From contig NZ_JARUBM010000002.1 in assembly GCF_029626175.1 (NCBI RefSeq), positions 6,924,501-6,988,500 on the forward strand: a DNA stretch of 64,000 nucleotides. The letters run 5' to 3'. A model generated the notes under the pieces. That model was not told where the DNA came from. It made no database searches and worked only from the letters and a program-made list of their open reading frames with translations. The position numbers and the translations under genes were made by a program. Below are positions 47,224 through 62,183 of the stretch, one piece after another; position 1 is the first letter of the stretch; every line of letters starts with the position of its first letter. This stretch comes from Micromonospora sp. WMMD1082 (GTDB lineage Bacteria > Actinomycetota > Actinomycetes > Mycobacteriales > Micromonosporaceae).

Positions 47224-48239
47224 GCCCCGGTCACCGCCGCCGCGCGGGCGACCGCGCGGGGCAGCGCCGGGCCACGATAGACGAAGCCGGTGTAGAGCTG
47301 GACCAGGCTGGCACCCGCGTCGAACATCCGGACGGCGTCGTCGGGGTCGACGATGCCGCCCACCCCGATGATCGGCAGCCGCCCGCCCGTCTCGGCGTGC
47401 ACGAAGGCGACCACCTGCCGGGCCCGGTCGGCCAGCGGGCGGCCGGACAGGCCACCGGCCTCGCCCGCGCGGCCCCGGTCGGCGGGGGCCAGCCCGTCCC
47501 GGCCCAGGGTGGTGTTCGTGGCGATCACCCCGGCGGCGCCCCGGGCCAGGCACACCTCCACCGCCTCGGCGATGGCCGCCTCGGTGAGGTCGGGGGCGAT
47601 CTTCACCAGCACCGGCTTCTCCCCCACCAGCGCGGTCAGCAGCGCGTCCAGGTGCGCGCGGTCCTGCAACGCGCGCAGCCCCGGGGTGTTCGGCGAGGAG
47701 ACGTTGACCGCGAAGTAGTCACCGTGCCCGCGCAGCGCACGGTACGACGCCTGGTAGTCCGCCACCGCGTCGTCCAGCGCCGTCACCTTCGACTTGCCCA
47801 GCGAGATCCCCAGCGGTACGCCGAGCGGGCGGGGCAGCGCCGCCAGCCGGTCCGCCAGCGCCTGCGCCCCGCCGTTGTTGAACCCCATCCGGTTGATCAC
47901 GGCCTCGCTGTCGACCAGCCGGAACAGCCGCGGCCGGGGGTTGCCCGGCTGCGGGTGCGCCGTCACCGTGCCGACCTCCACGAAGCCGAAGCCCAGCGCC
48001 GGCCACGCCGGCAGCGCCACCCCGTCCTTGTCCATCCCGGCGGCCAGCCCGACCGGGTTCGGGAAGCGCACCCCGAACACCGTGCGCGGCGCCGCCACGG
48101 CGTACCGCCTCCGCAGTGCCGTCAGCACCCCCGGCACCCGCGACATCCCCGCCAACCGCCGCAACACCCACTCGTGCGCCGTCTCGGCGTCCCCCCCACC
48201 GACCCGGAACAACCCCCGCCGCACACCCCCCTCAAACAT
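47220..48239 (-). CDS. pyrD: Dihydroorotate dehydrogenase (quinone), class 2
   Basis: 339 aa from ATG 48239 with GGAGG 8 nt upstream. It oxidises dihydroorotate to orotate at the membrane with quinone. FMN/substrate motifs: [57 protein letters not shown] with the catalytic Ser, and [20 protein letters not shown]. The N-terminal helix ([20 protein letters not shown]) suits the membrane-associated class. It is separate from the pyrR-carB operon by a 118-bp gap. Confidence 0.95.
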   Translation of the reverse strand: MFEGGVRRGLFRVGGGDAETAHEWVLRRLAGMSRVPGVLTALRRRYAVAAPRTVFGVRFPNPVGLAAGMDKDGVALPAWPALGFGFVEVGTVTAHPQPGNPRPRLFRLVDSEAVINRMGFNNGGAQALADRLAALPRPLGVPLGISLGKSKVTALDDAVADYQASYRALRGHGDYFAVNVSSPNTPGLRALQDRAHLDALLTALVGEKPVLVKIAPDLTEAAIAEAVEVCLARGAAGVIATNTTLGRDGLAPADRGRAGEAGGLSGRPLADRARQVVAFVHAETGGRLPIIGVGGIVDPDDAVRMFDAGASLVQLYTGFVYRGPALPRAVARAAAVTGA

Positions 48240-48285
48240 CACACCCACCTCCCCAACCCCACCCCAACCCCCCGGACCCAGGAGT

Positions 48286-48342
48286 TGATCATGAAGTTGT
48301 TGGCACGACACGCCGGAGCCGTCGACAACAACTTCATGATCA
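48286..48342. repeat. 17-bp perfect inverted repeat between carB and pyrD
   Basis: TGATCATGAAGTTGTTG (48286-48302) and its exact reverse complement (48326-48342) flank a 23-nt loop. It is AT-rich compared with its surroundings and occupies the gap between carB's end and pyrD's start. It could form a strong hairpin ending the pyr operon transcript. The composition also suits a dispersed intergenic repeat. Confidence 0.75.
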
Positions 48343-48357
48343 GCGGGAGTTGGGGGG

Positions 48358-51694
<3,337 letters not shown>

Positions 51695-51702
<8 letters not shown>

Positions 51703-52858
51703 TCGTACGCCCCTCGCTGTGGGTCCGGCCCTCGATCAACTCGGCGAACCGGTCGAAGAGGTAGTCCGCGTCGTGCGGACCGGCCGCCGCCTCCGGGTGG
51801 TACTGGACGGTGAAGGCGGGCACGTCACGCGCCCGCAGCCCCTCGACCACGTTGTCGTTGAGGCAGAGATGGCTCACCTGCACGCCACCGAACTCGGTCT
51901 CGATCACCTGGTCCGGCACCACCGCACCCGGCCGTACGCCGGGCACCTCCACGGCGAAACCGTGGTTGTGGCTGGTCACCTCCACCTTGCCGGTGGCCCG
52001 GTCGAGGACCGGCTGGTTGATGCCCCGGTGGCCGTAGCCGAGCTTGTAGGTGCCGAAGCCGAGCGCCCGACCGAGGATCTGGCTGCCGAAGCAGATGCCG
52101 AACAGCGGCACCTTCCGGCGCAGCACCTCGCGGGCCAGCGCGACCGGGCCGTCGGCGGTGGCCGGGTCACCCGGGCCGGGCGAGAAGAAGACCGCGTCGG
52201 CCCCGGTGGCCAGCAGGTCCTCGATCGTCGAGTCGGCCGGCAGCACGTGGGTGGTCACGCCGCGCGCGGCGAGCCGGCGCGGCACGTTGCGCTTGATGCC
52301 CAGATCCAGCGCGGCCACCGTGAACCGGTGCTCGCCCTCGGCGGCGACCACGTACGGCTGCGCGGTGGTGACCTCGGTGGAGAGGTCCGCGCCGAGCATC
52401 TGCGGCGCCTGGCGGACCCGGCCCAGCAGCGCGCGGGGATCGTCGTCGACGCTGGAGATGCCGACCCGCATCGCACCGCGCTCGCGCAGGTGGCGGGTCA
52501 ACGCCCGGGTGTCCACCCCGCTGATGCCGACCACGCCCTCGGTGGCGAGCCGGTCCTCCAGCCCGCCGGTGGCCCGCCAGTTCGAGCTGACCCGCGCCGG
52601 ATCGCGCACCACGTAGCCGGCCACCCAGATCCGCCGTGACTCGTCGTCCTCGGCGTTGATGCCGGTGTTGCCGATGTGCGGGGCGGTCTGCACCACCACC
52701 TGCCGGTGGTACGACGGGTCGGTCAGCGTCTCCTGGTAACCGGTCATGCCGGTGTTGAAGACCGCCTCGCCGAAGGTCTCGCCGACGCTGCCGTACGCCT
52801 CACCGGGGAACGTGCGCCCGTCCTCCAGGACCAGGATCGCCGCTGTACGCCGTGCCAT
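51695..52858 (-). CDS. carA: Carbamoyl-phosphate synthase small subunit
   Basis: 387 aa from ATG 52858, which overlaps the pyrC stop by one base. The N-terminal domain ([40 protein letters not shown]) is followed by a class I glutamine amidotransferase. The catalytic Cys is in [18 protein letters not shown] and the His-Glu pair is in [12 protein letters not shown]. It supplies ammonia to CarB. Confidence 0.97.
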
Positions 52859-54135
52859 CACTTGACAGCCTTTCCGTCCAGGACCGTCGCCTCGCCACGC
52901 AGGAAGGTCGCCACGATGCGACCGGGCAGCGTCATCCGGGCGTACGGGGTGTTGCGGCTGCGGCTGGCCAGCTCCGCCGGCTCGATCACCCGGTGCACCG
53001 CCGGGTCGACCAGGGTGAGGTTGGCCGGCGCGCCGGGCACCGGATCGCGGCCGTGCTCGGTCAGCCCGGCGATCCGGGCCGGGGTGCGCGACATCCGCTC
53101 GGCGATCAGATCCCACTCGGGGCCGAGCACGTCGAGCGCGATCGACAGCGCCGTCTCCAGCCCGAGCATGCCCGGCCGGGCGTACGCCCACTCGCACTCC
53201 TTGTCCTCCACGGCGTGCGGCGCGTGGTCGGTGGCGATGATGTCGATCACCCCGTCGACCAGGGCGGCGCGCAGGGCGGCGATGTCGGTGGCGGTACGCA
53301 GCGGCGGGTTGACCTTGAAGACCGGGTCGTAGCTCTCCGCGCGGGCGTCGGTGAGCAGCAGGTGGTGCGGGGTCACCTCGGCGGTGACGCGTACCCCCCG
53401 GGCCTTGGCCTGGCGCAGCACCTCGACGCTGCCGGCGGTGGAGACGTGGCAGACGTGCAGCCGGCTGCCGACGTGCTCGGCCAGCAGCACGTCCCGGGCG
53501 ATGATCGCCTCCTCGGCCACCGCCGGCCAGCCGGTCAGGCCCAGCCGGACGGAGACCTCGCCCTCGTGCATCTGCGCGCCCTCGGTGAGCCGGGGCTCCT
53601 CGGCGTGCTGGGCGATGATCCCGTCGAAGGCCTTCACGTACTCCAGGGCGCGGCGCATCAGCCGGGGGTCGGCGACGCAGTGCCCGTCGTCGGAGAAGAT
53701 CCGCACCCGGGCCGCGGAGTCGGCCATCGCACCCAGCTCGGCGAGGCGCTCGCCGGCCAGGCCGACGGTGACCGCGCCGATCGGCTGCACGTCGACCAGC
53801 CCGGCCTCGCGACCGAGCCGCCAGACCTGCTCCACCACGCCCGCGGTGTCGGCCACCGGGGAGGTGTTCGCCATCGCGCAGACCGCGGTGTAACCGCCCA
53901 GCGCCGCCGATCGGGAACCGGTCTCGACGGTCTCGGCGTCCTCCCGGCCGGGCTCGCGCAGGTGGGTGTGCAGGTCGACCAGGCCGGGCAGGGCGACCAG
54001 CCCGTCGGCCTCGACCACGGTGGCGTCGGGCGCGGAGCGACCCGGGCCGGCCTCGGCGACCACGCCGTCGCGGATCAGCAGGTCGGTCGGTGCCGCGCCG
54101 AGGACGCTGACGTTCCTGAGCAGGTACGAGTTCAC
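52858..54135 (-). CDS. pyrC: Dihydroorotase (class I)
   Basis: 425 aa, GTG start overlapping the pyrB stop (GTGA). It cyclises carbamoyl-aspartate to dihydroorotate. Zinc-site residues: [51 protein letters not shown] and [19 protein letters not shown]. It is the third gene of pyrR-pyrB-pyrC-carA-carB. Confidence 0.96.
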   Translation of the reverse strand: MNSYLLRNVSVLGAAPTDLLIRDGVVAEAGPGRSAPDATVVEADGLVALPGLVDLHTHLREPGREDAETVETGSRSAALGGYTAVCAMANTSPVADTAGVVEQVWRLGREAGLVDVQPIGAVTVGLAGERLAELGAMADSAARVRIFSDDGHCVADPRLMRRALEYVKAFDGIIAQHAEEPRLTEGAQMHEGEVSVRLGLTGWPAVAEEAIIARDVLLAEHVGSRLHVCHVSTAGSVEVLRQAKARGVRVTAEVTPHHLLLTDARAESYDPVFKVNPPLRTATDIAALRAALVDGVIDIIATDHAPHAVEDKECEWAYARPGMLGLETALSIALDVLGPEWDLIAERMSRTPARIAGLTEHGRDPVPGAPANLTLVDPAVHRVIEPAELASRSRNTPYARMTLPGRIVATFLRGEATVLDGKAVK

Positions 54136-55058
54136 CGGTTGTTCCCCCCGAGCAGCAGGTAGAGGACGGCCATCCGGACGGAGACCCCGTTGGTGACCTG
54201 TTCGACGATGGTGGAGCGGGCCGAGTCGGCGACCTCCGGCGTGATCTCCATGCCCCGGTTCATCGGGCCGGGATGCATGACGATCGCGTGCTCGGGAAGC
54301 CGGCGCATGCGCGGACCGTCCAGGCCGTAGCGGCGGGCGTACTCGCGGGCGGACGGGAAGTACGAGTCGTTCATCCGCTCCCGCTGCACCCGCAGCATCA
54401 TCACCACGTCCACCGACGGCAGTATCGCGTCGAGGTCGTAGCAGACGTTCGTGCCGGGTGCGAGCGCCGCGGCGATGTCGACCGGAATGAGGGTGGGCGG
54501 TCCGACCAGGGTGACCTTGGCGCCGAGGGTGGAGAGCAGCAGCACGTTGGAGCGGGCCACCCGGGAGTGCAGCACGTCGCCGACCACCGCCACCGACAGG
54601 CCGGCCAGCCGACCCAGCCGGGAGCGCACCGTGTACGCGTCGAGCAGCGCCTGGGTGGGGTGCTCGTGCGTGCCGTCACCGGCGTTGACCACCGAGCCGT
54701 CGACCCAGTCGGCGAGCCGGTGCGGGGCACCCGAGGCCGGGTGGCGGACGACCACCGCGTCGGCCCCCATCGCCTGCAGGGTCAGCGCGGTGTCCTTCAG
54801 GCTCTCGCCCTTGGCGACGCTGGAGCCCTTCGCCGAGAAATTGATCACATCGGCGCTGAGCCGCTTGGCCGCCGCCTCGAAGGAGATCCGGGTGCGGGTG
54901 GAGTCCTCGTAGAAGAGGTTGACCACCGTCCGGCCCCGCAGCGCGGGCAGCTTCTTGACCTCGCGGCCGGCCACGGCCGCCATCTCGGCGGCGGTGTCCA
55001 GGATCTGGGTGGCGGTGTCGGCATCGAGGTCGGCTCCGGAGAGCAGGTGCCTGATCAC
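54132..55058 (-). CDS. pyrB: Aspartate carbamoyltransferase catalytic subunit
   Basis: 308 aa from GTG 55058, overlapping the pyrR stop (GTGA). It joins carbamoyl phosphate to aspartate. Carbamoyl-phosphate site [39 protein letters not shown] and [12 protein letters not shown] are intact. No regulatory subunit (pyrI) is present, as usual in actinobacteria. Confidence 0.97.
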   Translation of the reverse strand: MIRHLLSGADLDADTATQILDTAAEMAAVAGREVKKLPALRGRTVVNLFYEDSTRTRISFEAAAKRLSADVINFSAKGSSVAKGESLKDTALTLQAMGADAVVVRHPASGAPHRLADWVDGSVVNAGDGTHEHPTQALLDAYTVRSRLGRLAGLSVAVVGDVLHSRVARSNVLLLSTLGAKVTLVGPPTLIPVDIAAALAPGTNVCYDLDAILPSVDVVMMLRVQRERMNDSYFPSAREYARRYGLDGPRMRRLPEHAIVMHPGPMNRGMEITPEVADSARSTIVEQVTNGVSVRMAVLYLLLGGNNR

Positions 55059-55639
55059 TGGATGACCTCCCCGTAGAGCCGGACCTCGTCGTTGCCGTCG
55101 GTCTCGGCCAGCGTCACCTTCACGCTCTCGGCGAGCGCGGTCGGGATGTTCTTCCCGACGTAGTCGGCGCGGATCGGCAGCTGCCGGTGCCCGCGGTCCA
55201 CCAGGACGGCGAGCTGCACCGACGCCGGGCGCCCGAGGTCACCGAGCGCATCGAGGGCGGCCCGGACGCTGCGGCCGGAGAAGAGCACGTCGTCGACGAG
55301 GATCACCCGCCGGCCGTCGATGCCGCTGGCGGGCAGCTGGGTCGGGCCGACCGCCCGGGTGCCCTGCCGGCGCAGGTCGTCGCGGTAGAGGGTGATGTCG
55401 AGCACGCCGACCGGCACGGAGATGCCCTCGAAGGCGCTGATCCGGGCGGCGAGGCGGCGGGCGAGCGGGGCGCCCCGGGTGGGGATGCCGAGCAGCACGG
55501 TGTCGGCGGCACCCTGGGTCTTCTCGAGGATCTGGTGGGCGATCCGGTCGACGACGCGGTGCACGTCGGCGCTGGTCAGAATCACCTTCACCGAGGGTTG
55601 TCGCGGTGGCGACGACGGGGCAGCCGATGGGTAGGCCAC
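55055..55639 (-). CDS. pyrR: PyrR bifunctional regulator / uracil phosphoribosyltransferase
   Basis: 194 aa from GTG 55639 with an excellent AAAGGAGGT upstream. PyrR binds pyr mRNA in response to UMP/UTP and represses the operon; it also has weak UPRTase activity. PRPP motif [20 protein letters not shown] and [15 protein letters not shown] are intact. It is the first gene of the pyr operon. Its own Shine-Dalgarno lies inside a PyrR-binding loop, so regulation should be translational. Confidence 0.95.
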   Translation of the reverse strand: MAYPSAAPSSPPRQPSVKVILTSADVHRVVDRIAHQILEKTQGAADTVLLGIPTRGAPLARRLAARISAFEGISVPVGVLDITLYRDDLRRQGTRAVGPTQLPASGIDGRRVILVDDVLFSGRSVRAALDALGDLGRPASVQLAVLVDRGHRQLPIRADYVGKNIPTALAESVKVTLAETDGNDEVRLYGEVIQ

Positions 55640-55643
55640 GGCG

Positions 55644-55673
55644 GACCTCCTTTCCCGCCTCACGGGACGGGTC
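55644..55673 (-). promoter_or_regulatory. PyrR-binding RNA loop overlapping the pyrR ribosome binding site
   Basis: The minus-strand sequence contains GTCCCGTGAGGCGGGAAAGG and ends GAGGTC. It fits the PyrR-binding loop pattern (UCC-G-GAGG-core then G-AAG), with TCCCG/CGGGA closing a TGAGG loop. The Shine-Dalgarno AAAGGAGG is the 3' end of the loop. Bound PyrR should hide it, the translational-repression mode reported for mycobacteria. Confidence 0.75.
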
Positions 55674-55691
55674 GTTAAAGGACGTCGGGTC

Positions 55692-55722
55692 CTCCGGGCC
55701 GGCCTGCGGGTGGCCGGCGGAG
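55692..55722 (-). promoter_or_regulatory. Stable leader hairpin upstream of the PyrR loop
   Basis: CTCCG/CGGAG plus GGCCGGC/GCCGGCC arms (55692-55722) form a strong stem in the pyrR leader. No U-run follows, so a terminator is unlikely. It may structure the leader so that the PyrR loop folds. A TAACGT -10-like hexamer is further upstream (55734-55739, minus). Confidence 0.4.
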
Positions 55723-55862
55723 GGGCTGCAGCCACGTTACCAGTGGTCGCCGCCGCACCCGCGCCCGGGCACGGCGGGCGCGTCGACGTTCACTGACCAC
55801 CCGATCAGCCCGACGAAACGGGACAACTCACCCGGTGTGCTCAACGGGAACGTCACCACCAC

Positions 55863-55903
55863 TTGACCAGGTGTACGAATCCCCGTACCGTCACGCTCCG
55901 TAG
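55863..55903 (+). promoter_or_regulatory. bldD promoter with a possible BldD autoregulatory box
   Basis: TTGACC (55863-55868), a 17-bp spacer and TACCGT (55886-55891) form a near-ideal housekeeping promoter. Overlapping the -10 and start site, TCACGCTCCGTAG (55891-55903) matches the BldD half-sites TNAC-N5-GTNA with one mismatch. BldD is known to repress its own gene in Streptomyces, so this site is a reasonable candidate. Confidence 0.6.
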
Positions 55904-55944
55904 CGATCGCTGGGAGAACCCCGAGCAGCACTGGGAGTGTCCGA

Positions 55945-56433
55945 ATGCCCTCTGAATACGCCAAGTCTCTGGGCGCCCGCCTGCGCTCCATCCGCCAGCA
56001 GCAGGGCCTGTCCCTGCAGGGAGTGGAGGAGAAGTCGAACGGGCGCTGGAAGGCGGTGGTGGTCGGCTCGTACGAACGCGGCGACCGGGCCGTCACGGTG
56101 TCCCGCCTGGCCGAGTTGGCCGAGTTCTACCGCGTACCGGTCTCGGAGCTGCTGCCCGACGGCAGCGGAGTGCGGCACGAGCCCACCAGCAAGATCGTCC
56201 TGGACCTGGAGCGCCTCTACGACGAGGCCAGCGAGGATCTCGCCTACGTCGCCCGGTACGCGCGCGCCATCCAGCAGCAGCGCGGTGACTACAACGGCCG
56301 GGTGCTGTCGATCCGCGCCGACGACCTGCGAGCCCTCGCCATCGTCTACGACGCCTCGCCGTCCGGCCTGATCGAGCGGCTGACCGAGCACGGCGTGCTG
56401 GTCGCCGACCCGCGGGCGTTCTTCGCCTCCTGA
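55945..56433 (+). CDS. bldD: BldD developmental master regulator
   Basis: 162 aa from ATG 55945, with GGGAG 7 nt upstream. An N-terminal Xre-type helix-turn-helix (AKSLGARLRSIRQQQGLSLQ, then VVGSYERGDRAVTVSRLAEL) is followed by a C-terminal domain. The C-terminal domain holds RGD (in QQQRGDYNGRV) followed 8 residues later by RADD. This is the RxD-x8-RxxD c-di-GMP binding signature of BldD. In sporulating actinomycetes c-di-GMP-bound BldD represses development genes. It is divergent from pyrR. Confidence 0.95.
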   Translation: MPSEYAKSLGARLRSIRQQQGLSLQGVEEKSNGRWKAVVVGSYERGDRAVTVSRLAELAEFYRVPVSELLPDGSGVRHEPTSKIVLDLERLYDEASEDLAYVARYARAIQQQRGDYNGRVLSIRADDLRALAIVYDASPSGLIERLTEHGVLVADPRAFFAS

Positions 56434-56445
56434 GCAGAGCACCGC

Positions 56446-56475
56446 AAGGGCCCGTGCCGTCCGGCACGGGCCCTT
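56446..56475. terminator. Bidirectional terminator between bldD and nusB
   Basis: AAGGGCCCGTGCC-GTCC-GGCACGGGCCCTT is a perfect 13-bp stem with a 4-nt loop and A/T-rich ends, symmetric for both convergent genes. Confidence 0.85.
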
Positions 56476-56504
56476 CGCGTCGTCCGGGGTGCGATCTCCG
56501 GCCG

Positions 56505-56939
56505 TCAGCGGGTGGCGTACTCGGCGATCCGACCGAGCACGCCGTTGAGGAAGCGGGGCGAGTCGTCGGTCGACATCTGCCGGGCCAGCTCGACGGCCTC
56601 ACTGATCGCCACCGCGTCGTCGATCTCGTCGACGTAGAGCAGCTCGTAGACGGCGATCCGGGCCAGGTTCCGATCGACCACCGGCATCCGGTCCAGCGTC
56701 CAGCCCTCGGCGTAGCTGGAGATCACCTCGTCGATCCGGTCCAGGTGCCCGGCCACGCCCTCGACCAGGCCGACCGCGTAACCCAGGTGGGCGGGGTGCG
56801 GTTTCTCGATCCGTTCGAGGTAGCCGGCGAGCACCTCGACCGGTGGACGATCACGCAGGTCGGCCTCGAAGAGCACGTCCAGCGCCCGCTTGCGCGCCTT
56901 GCGGCGCGCCGGCATCTGCTGCTTCGGACCCTCGGCCAT
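56505..56939 (-). CDS. nusB: Transcription antitermination protein NusB
   Basis: 144 aa ([20 protein letters not shown]). It binds boxA RNA with NusE in rRNA antitermination. Landmarks: RKRALDVLFEADLRDRPPVE, LDRMPVVDRNLARIAVYELL and DDAVAISEAVELARQMSTDD. Its ATG overlaps the efp stop by one base. It is last in the aroC-aroQ, efp, nusB direction. Confidence 0.96.
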   Translation of the reverse strand: MAEGPKQQMPARRKARKRALDVLFEADLRDRPPVEVLAGYLERIEKPHPAHLGYAVGLVEGVAGHLDRIDEVISSYAEGWTLDRMPVVDRNLARIAVYELLYVDEIDDAVAISEAVELARQMSTDDSPRFLNGVLGRIAEYATR

Positions 56940-57496
56940 CAGGCGCGGCCGAGGTAACGGCCGTCGCGGGTGTCGACCTTGATCTTCTCGCCGGTGGTGA
57001 TGAAGAGCGGCACCTGCACGGTCGCGCCGGTCTCCACGGTCGCCGGCTTGTTGCCACCGGTGGAGCGGTCGCCCTGCAGGCCCGGCTCGGTGTAGGTGAT
57101 CTCCAGCACGACGGAGGTCGGCAGCTCGACGTAGAGCGGCACACCCTCGTGGGTGGCCACGATCGCCTCGGCCTCGGGCAGCAGGTAGTTGGCCGCCTCG
57201 CCGACCGTCCCGCCGAGCACCGTGATCTGGTCGAACGTCTCCATGTCCATGAAGACGTAGTCCTCGCCGTCGGCGTAGAGATACTGCATGGTGCGCTTGT
57301 CCACGGTCGCGGTCTCGACCTTGGTGCCCGCGTTGAAGGTCTTGTCGACGACCTTGCCGGAGAGCACGTTCTTCAGCGTGGTACGCACGAACGCACCACC
57401 CTTGCCGGGCTTGACGTGCTGGAACTCGACGACGGACCAGAGCTCCCCGTCAAGGTTGAGTACCAGGCCGTTCTTCAGGTCGTTGGTGGTGGCCAT
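56939..57496 (-). CDS. efp: Elongation factor P
   Basis: 185 aa ([20 protein letters not shown]). It relieves ribosome stalling at polyproline. The three OB-like domains are intact, and the tip loop reads KPGKGGAF with the Lys that enters the peptidyl-transferase centre. Modification genes (epmA/yeiP-type) are not nearby. It is coupled to nusB. Confidence 0.97.
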   Translation of the reverse strand: MATTNDLKNGLVLNLDGELWSVVEFQHVKPGKGGAFVRTTLKNVLSGKVVDKTFNAGTKVETATVDKRTMQYLYADGEDYVFMDMETFDQITVLGGTVGEAANYLLPEAEAIVATHEGVPLYVELPTSVVLEITYTEPGLQGDRSTGGNKPATVETGATVQVPLFITTGEKIKVDTRDGRYLGRA

Positions 57497-57647
57497 TTCC
57501 TGCCTTGATCATCATTTGGCGGACGGACCTGCCAAGTCTACTCGCCACTGGGAAACCCGCCGCCCGCCGTCCCTGGCCGCATTCGGCACGTCGAACCGAC
57601 ACCGTCAGTGACGTTCCACCCCCCACCCCCACCCACCCCTTCGCCCC

Positions 57648-57767
57648 TTTGCTCTGCTTCAACCCACGCAACAGTCACTCCTCGTGGCGATCAACGCCGC
57701 GAAGATCACTCAGGCGCACCACAGAAGCGCTGTTCACGAGCTATTGCGTGGGTTGAAGCAGAGCAAA
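57648..57767. repeat. 24-bp perfect inverted repeat element (about 120 bp, MITE/REP-like)
   Basis: TTTGCTCTGCTTCAACCCAC plus GCAA (57648-57671) recurs as its exact reverse complement at 57744-57767, around a 72-nt interior. The interior contains further pairings (CTCGTG with CACGAG; GGCG-ATCAA-CGCC). Flanks are C-rich. It occupies most of the otherwise gene-free 57.5-57.9 kb stretch between efp and aroQ. No ORF or transposase is present. Confidence 0.8.
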
Positions 57768-57911
57768 GCGAGCAGAGGGGCATCGGGTCGAGGTCGCCGG
57801 ATCGTCACCGAAGGTAGCCGGCACGCAGGGTAGTCGCGGCGGGCAGGCACGTCCGCCGGTCCGGTCGCTGCGGGAGGGAACGCGGGAGGGCGGGCGCGGT
57901 GGGTGGGTGCG

Positions 57912-59953
<2,042 letters not shown>

Positions 59954-59957
<4 letters not shown>

Positions 59958-61132
59958 CGGATCACCAGCGCGTCGAGGTAGCCGGCGAGGTTGCGGCGCA
60001 TCTCGGCGACCGAGTCACCGCCGAACTTCTCCACCGCCGCCTCGGCCAGCACCAGCGCGACCATCGCCTCGGCGACGACGGCGGCGGCCGGCACCGCGCA
60101 GACGTCGGAGCGCTGGTTGATCGCGGTGGCCGGCTCGCCGGTGGTCACGTCCACCGTGGCCAGGGCGCGGTTCAGCGAGGAGATCGGCTTCATCGCCGCC
60201 TTCACGCGCAGCGGCTCGCCGGTGGTGATGCCGCCCTCCAGGCCGCCGGCCCGGTCGGTGATCCGGCGCACGCCGGTGGCGGTGGGCATGATCTCGTCGT
60301 GCGCCTCGGAGCCGCGCGACCGGGCCTGCTGCCAGCCGTCGCCGATCTCCACACCCTTGATCGCCTGGATCGACATCAGCGCGGTGGCCAGGCGGGCGTC
60401 GAGCTTGCGGTCCCACTGCACGTGGCTGCCGAGACCGGGCGGTACGCCGTACGCCAGCACCTCGACCACGCCGCCGAGGGTGTCGGCGTCCTTCTTCGCG
60501 GCGTCGACCTCGGCCACCATCCGGGCGCTGGCCTCGGGGTCGAGGCAGCGCAGCGGGTCGGCGTCGATGCGCTCGGCGTCCTCCGGGCGGGGCCGCAGCC
60601 CCGGCTTCGCGGCGACCGGACCCAGCTCGACCACGTGCGAGACGATCTCGACGTCGAGCGCCTGCCGGAGCAGCGCCTTGGCCACCGTGCCGACCGCGAC
60701 CCGGGCGGCGGTCTCCCGCGCGCTGGCCCGCTCCAGGATGGGCCGGGCGTCGGTGTGGCCGTACTTCTGCATGCCGGCCAGGTCCGCGTGGCCGGGCCGG
60801 GGGCGGGTGAGCGGGGCGTTGCGGGCCTGCCGGGCCAACTCGTCGGGGTCGACCGGGTCGGCGGCCATCACGGTGCGCCACTTGGGCCACTCGGAGTTGC
60901 CGACCCGGACGGCGACCGGGCTGCCCAGCGTCACGCCGTGCCGCAGGCCGCCGATGACCTCGATCTCGTCCTGCTCGAAGGACATCCGGGCGCCGCGCCC
61001 GTAGCCGAGCCGGCGGCGCGCCAACTCCCCGGCGATCTGGGCGGAGGTCACCTCGACGCCGGCCGGCACCCCCTCCAGCAACGCGACGAGGGCGGGCCCG
61101 TGCGATTCCCCTGCGGTCAACCAGCGCAACAC
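59954..61132 (-). CDS. aroC: Chorismate synthase
   Basis: 392 aa from GTG 61132 ([20 protein letters not shown]). It makes chorismate from EPSP with reduced FMN. Motifs: [51 protein letters not shown] and [20 protein letters not shown]. It is the first gene of aroC-aroK-aroB-aroQ. A CAGACT element sits 7 nt before the GTG, so a leaderless start is possible but not secure. Confidence 0.96.
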
Positions 61133-61262
61133 AGCGGTCAGTCTGTCACGCCGGGTGTCCGCCGCCACGGACCGCCCGCCCCGTCCCGCCCAGCGGACGC
61201 CACAACCGGGCGGGCGGCACGGGCGGGCGCGGCACGGACGGGCGGCACGGGCGGGCGGGCGG

Positions 61263-62183
61263 TCAGATGCCGCGGCCCCGCCGGTGCAGGGTGCGCAGCA
61301 CCGTGTCGGCCCGGACCACCCGGCCGGCCACCGCCAGGGCGAGGTACGCCCGGGGCTCGCGCGGGTTGCGGCGGATGGTCCGGCGGGCCCAGCGCATCGC
61401 GCCCCGGGGGTCGCCCGACGCGGCGTGGGCGAAGGCGATCTGACCGGTGACCCGCGCCTGCCCCGCCGGCTGGGTGGCGAACTCCGGATAGCGGTCCAGC
61501 AGCCACTGCAACGCCTCGGAGATGGTGTCCCACCGCTGGGCGAAGTACGACCGCTTGTGCCAGCGCACCAGGACGTATGGGATGCGCAGGTTGACCAGTG
61601 GCGCGCTGCGGGCGGCCCGGAGCAGGAACTCGTAGTCCTCGGCGTAGCTGCCCGGGATCTCCTCGTCGACCAGCCCGAACCCGTCGCGCAGCGCCGACGC
61701 CCGGATGAGGAAGGTCGACGGGTGCAGCTCGGTCATCCGGTCCCGCAGCAGCTCGGCCAGGCTGATCGAGTCGCGGTCCAGCACCCGCTCGACGGTGTGC
61801 CCGTCGTAGCTGACCCGGATGCCGCAGCTGACGAACTCGGCGCCGGGCACCCCGGCCAGCGCCTCGGCCTGGGCACGCAGCTTGCCGGGCAGCCACTCGT
61901 CGTCGTCGTCGCAGAAGGCGACCAGCTCACCGGTGGCGGCCAGGGTGCCCGAGTTGCGGGCGCCGGCCAGGCCCGGCGTGCGGACGTTGGTCACCACCCG
62001 CACCGGTCGGTCCGGGGCGGACAGCTCGGCCAGCGACGGGTCCGGCTCGGACTGGTCGTACACCACGACCACCTCGACCGGCCCGGGATAGTCCTGGGCG
62101 ACGATCGCCCGCACCGCGGCCCGCAGCAGTTCCGGGCGGTTCCGGGTGGGCACGACGGCGCTCACGCTCGGGTACGGGCTCAC
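61263..62183 (-). CDS. Family 2 glycosyltransferase
   Basis: 306 aa from GTG 62183, overlapping the upstream stop (GTGA). The GT-A fold is plain: [40 protein letters not shown], and the metal-binding [12 protein letters not shown]. It presumably transfers a sugar from a nucleotide sugar to a polysaccharide, lipid or other acceptor. With the next two genes it forms a three-gene cassette. Confidence 0.85.
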   Translation of the reverse strand: MSPYPSVSAVVPTRNRPELLRAAVRAIVAQDYPGPVEVVVVYDQSEPDPSLAELSAPDRPVRVVTNVRTPGLAGARNSGTLAATGELVAFCDDDDEWLPGKLRAQAEALAGVPGAEFVSCGIRVSYDGHTVERVLDRDSISLAELLRDRMTELHPSTFLIRASALRDGFGLVDEEIPGSYAEDYEFLLRAARSAPLVNLRIPYVLVRWHKRSYFAQRWDTISEALQWLLDRYPEFATQPAGQARVTGQIAFAHAASGDPRGAMRWARRTIRRNPREPRAYLALAVAGRVVRADTVLRTLHRRGRGI

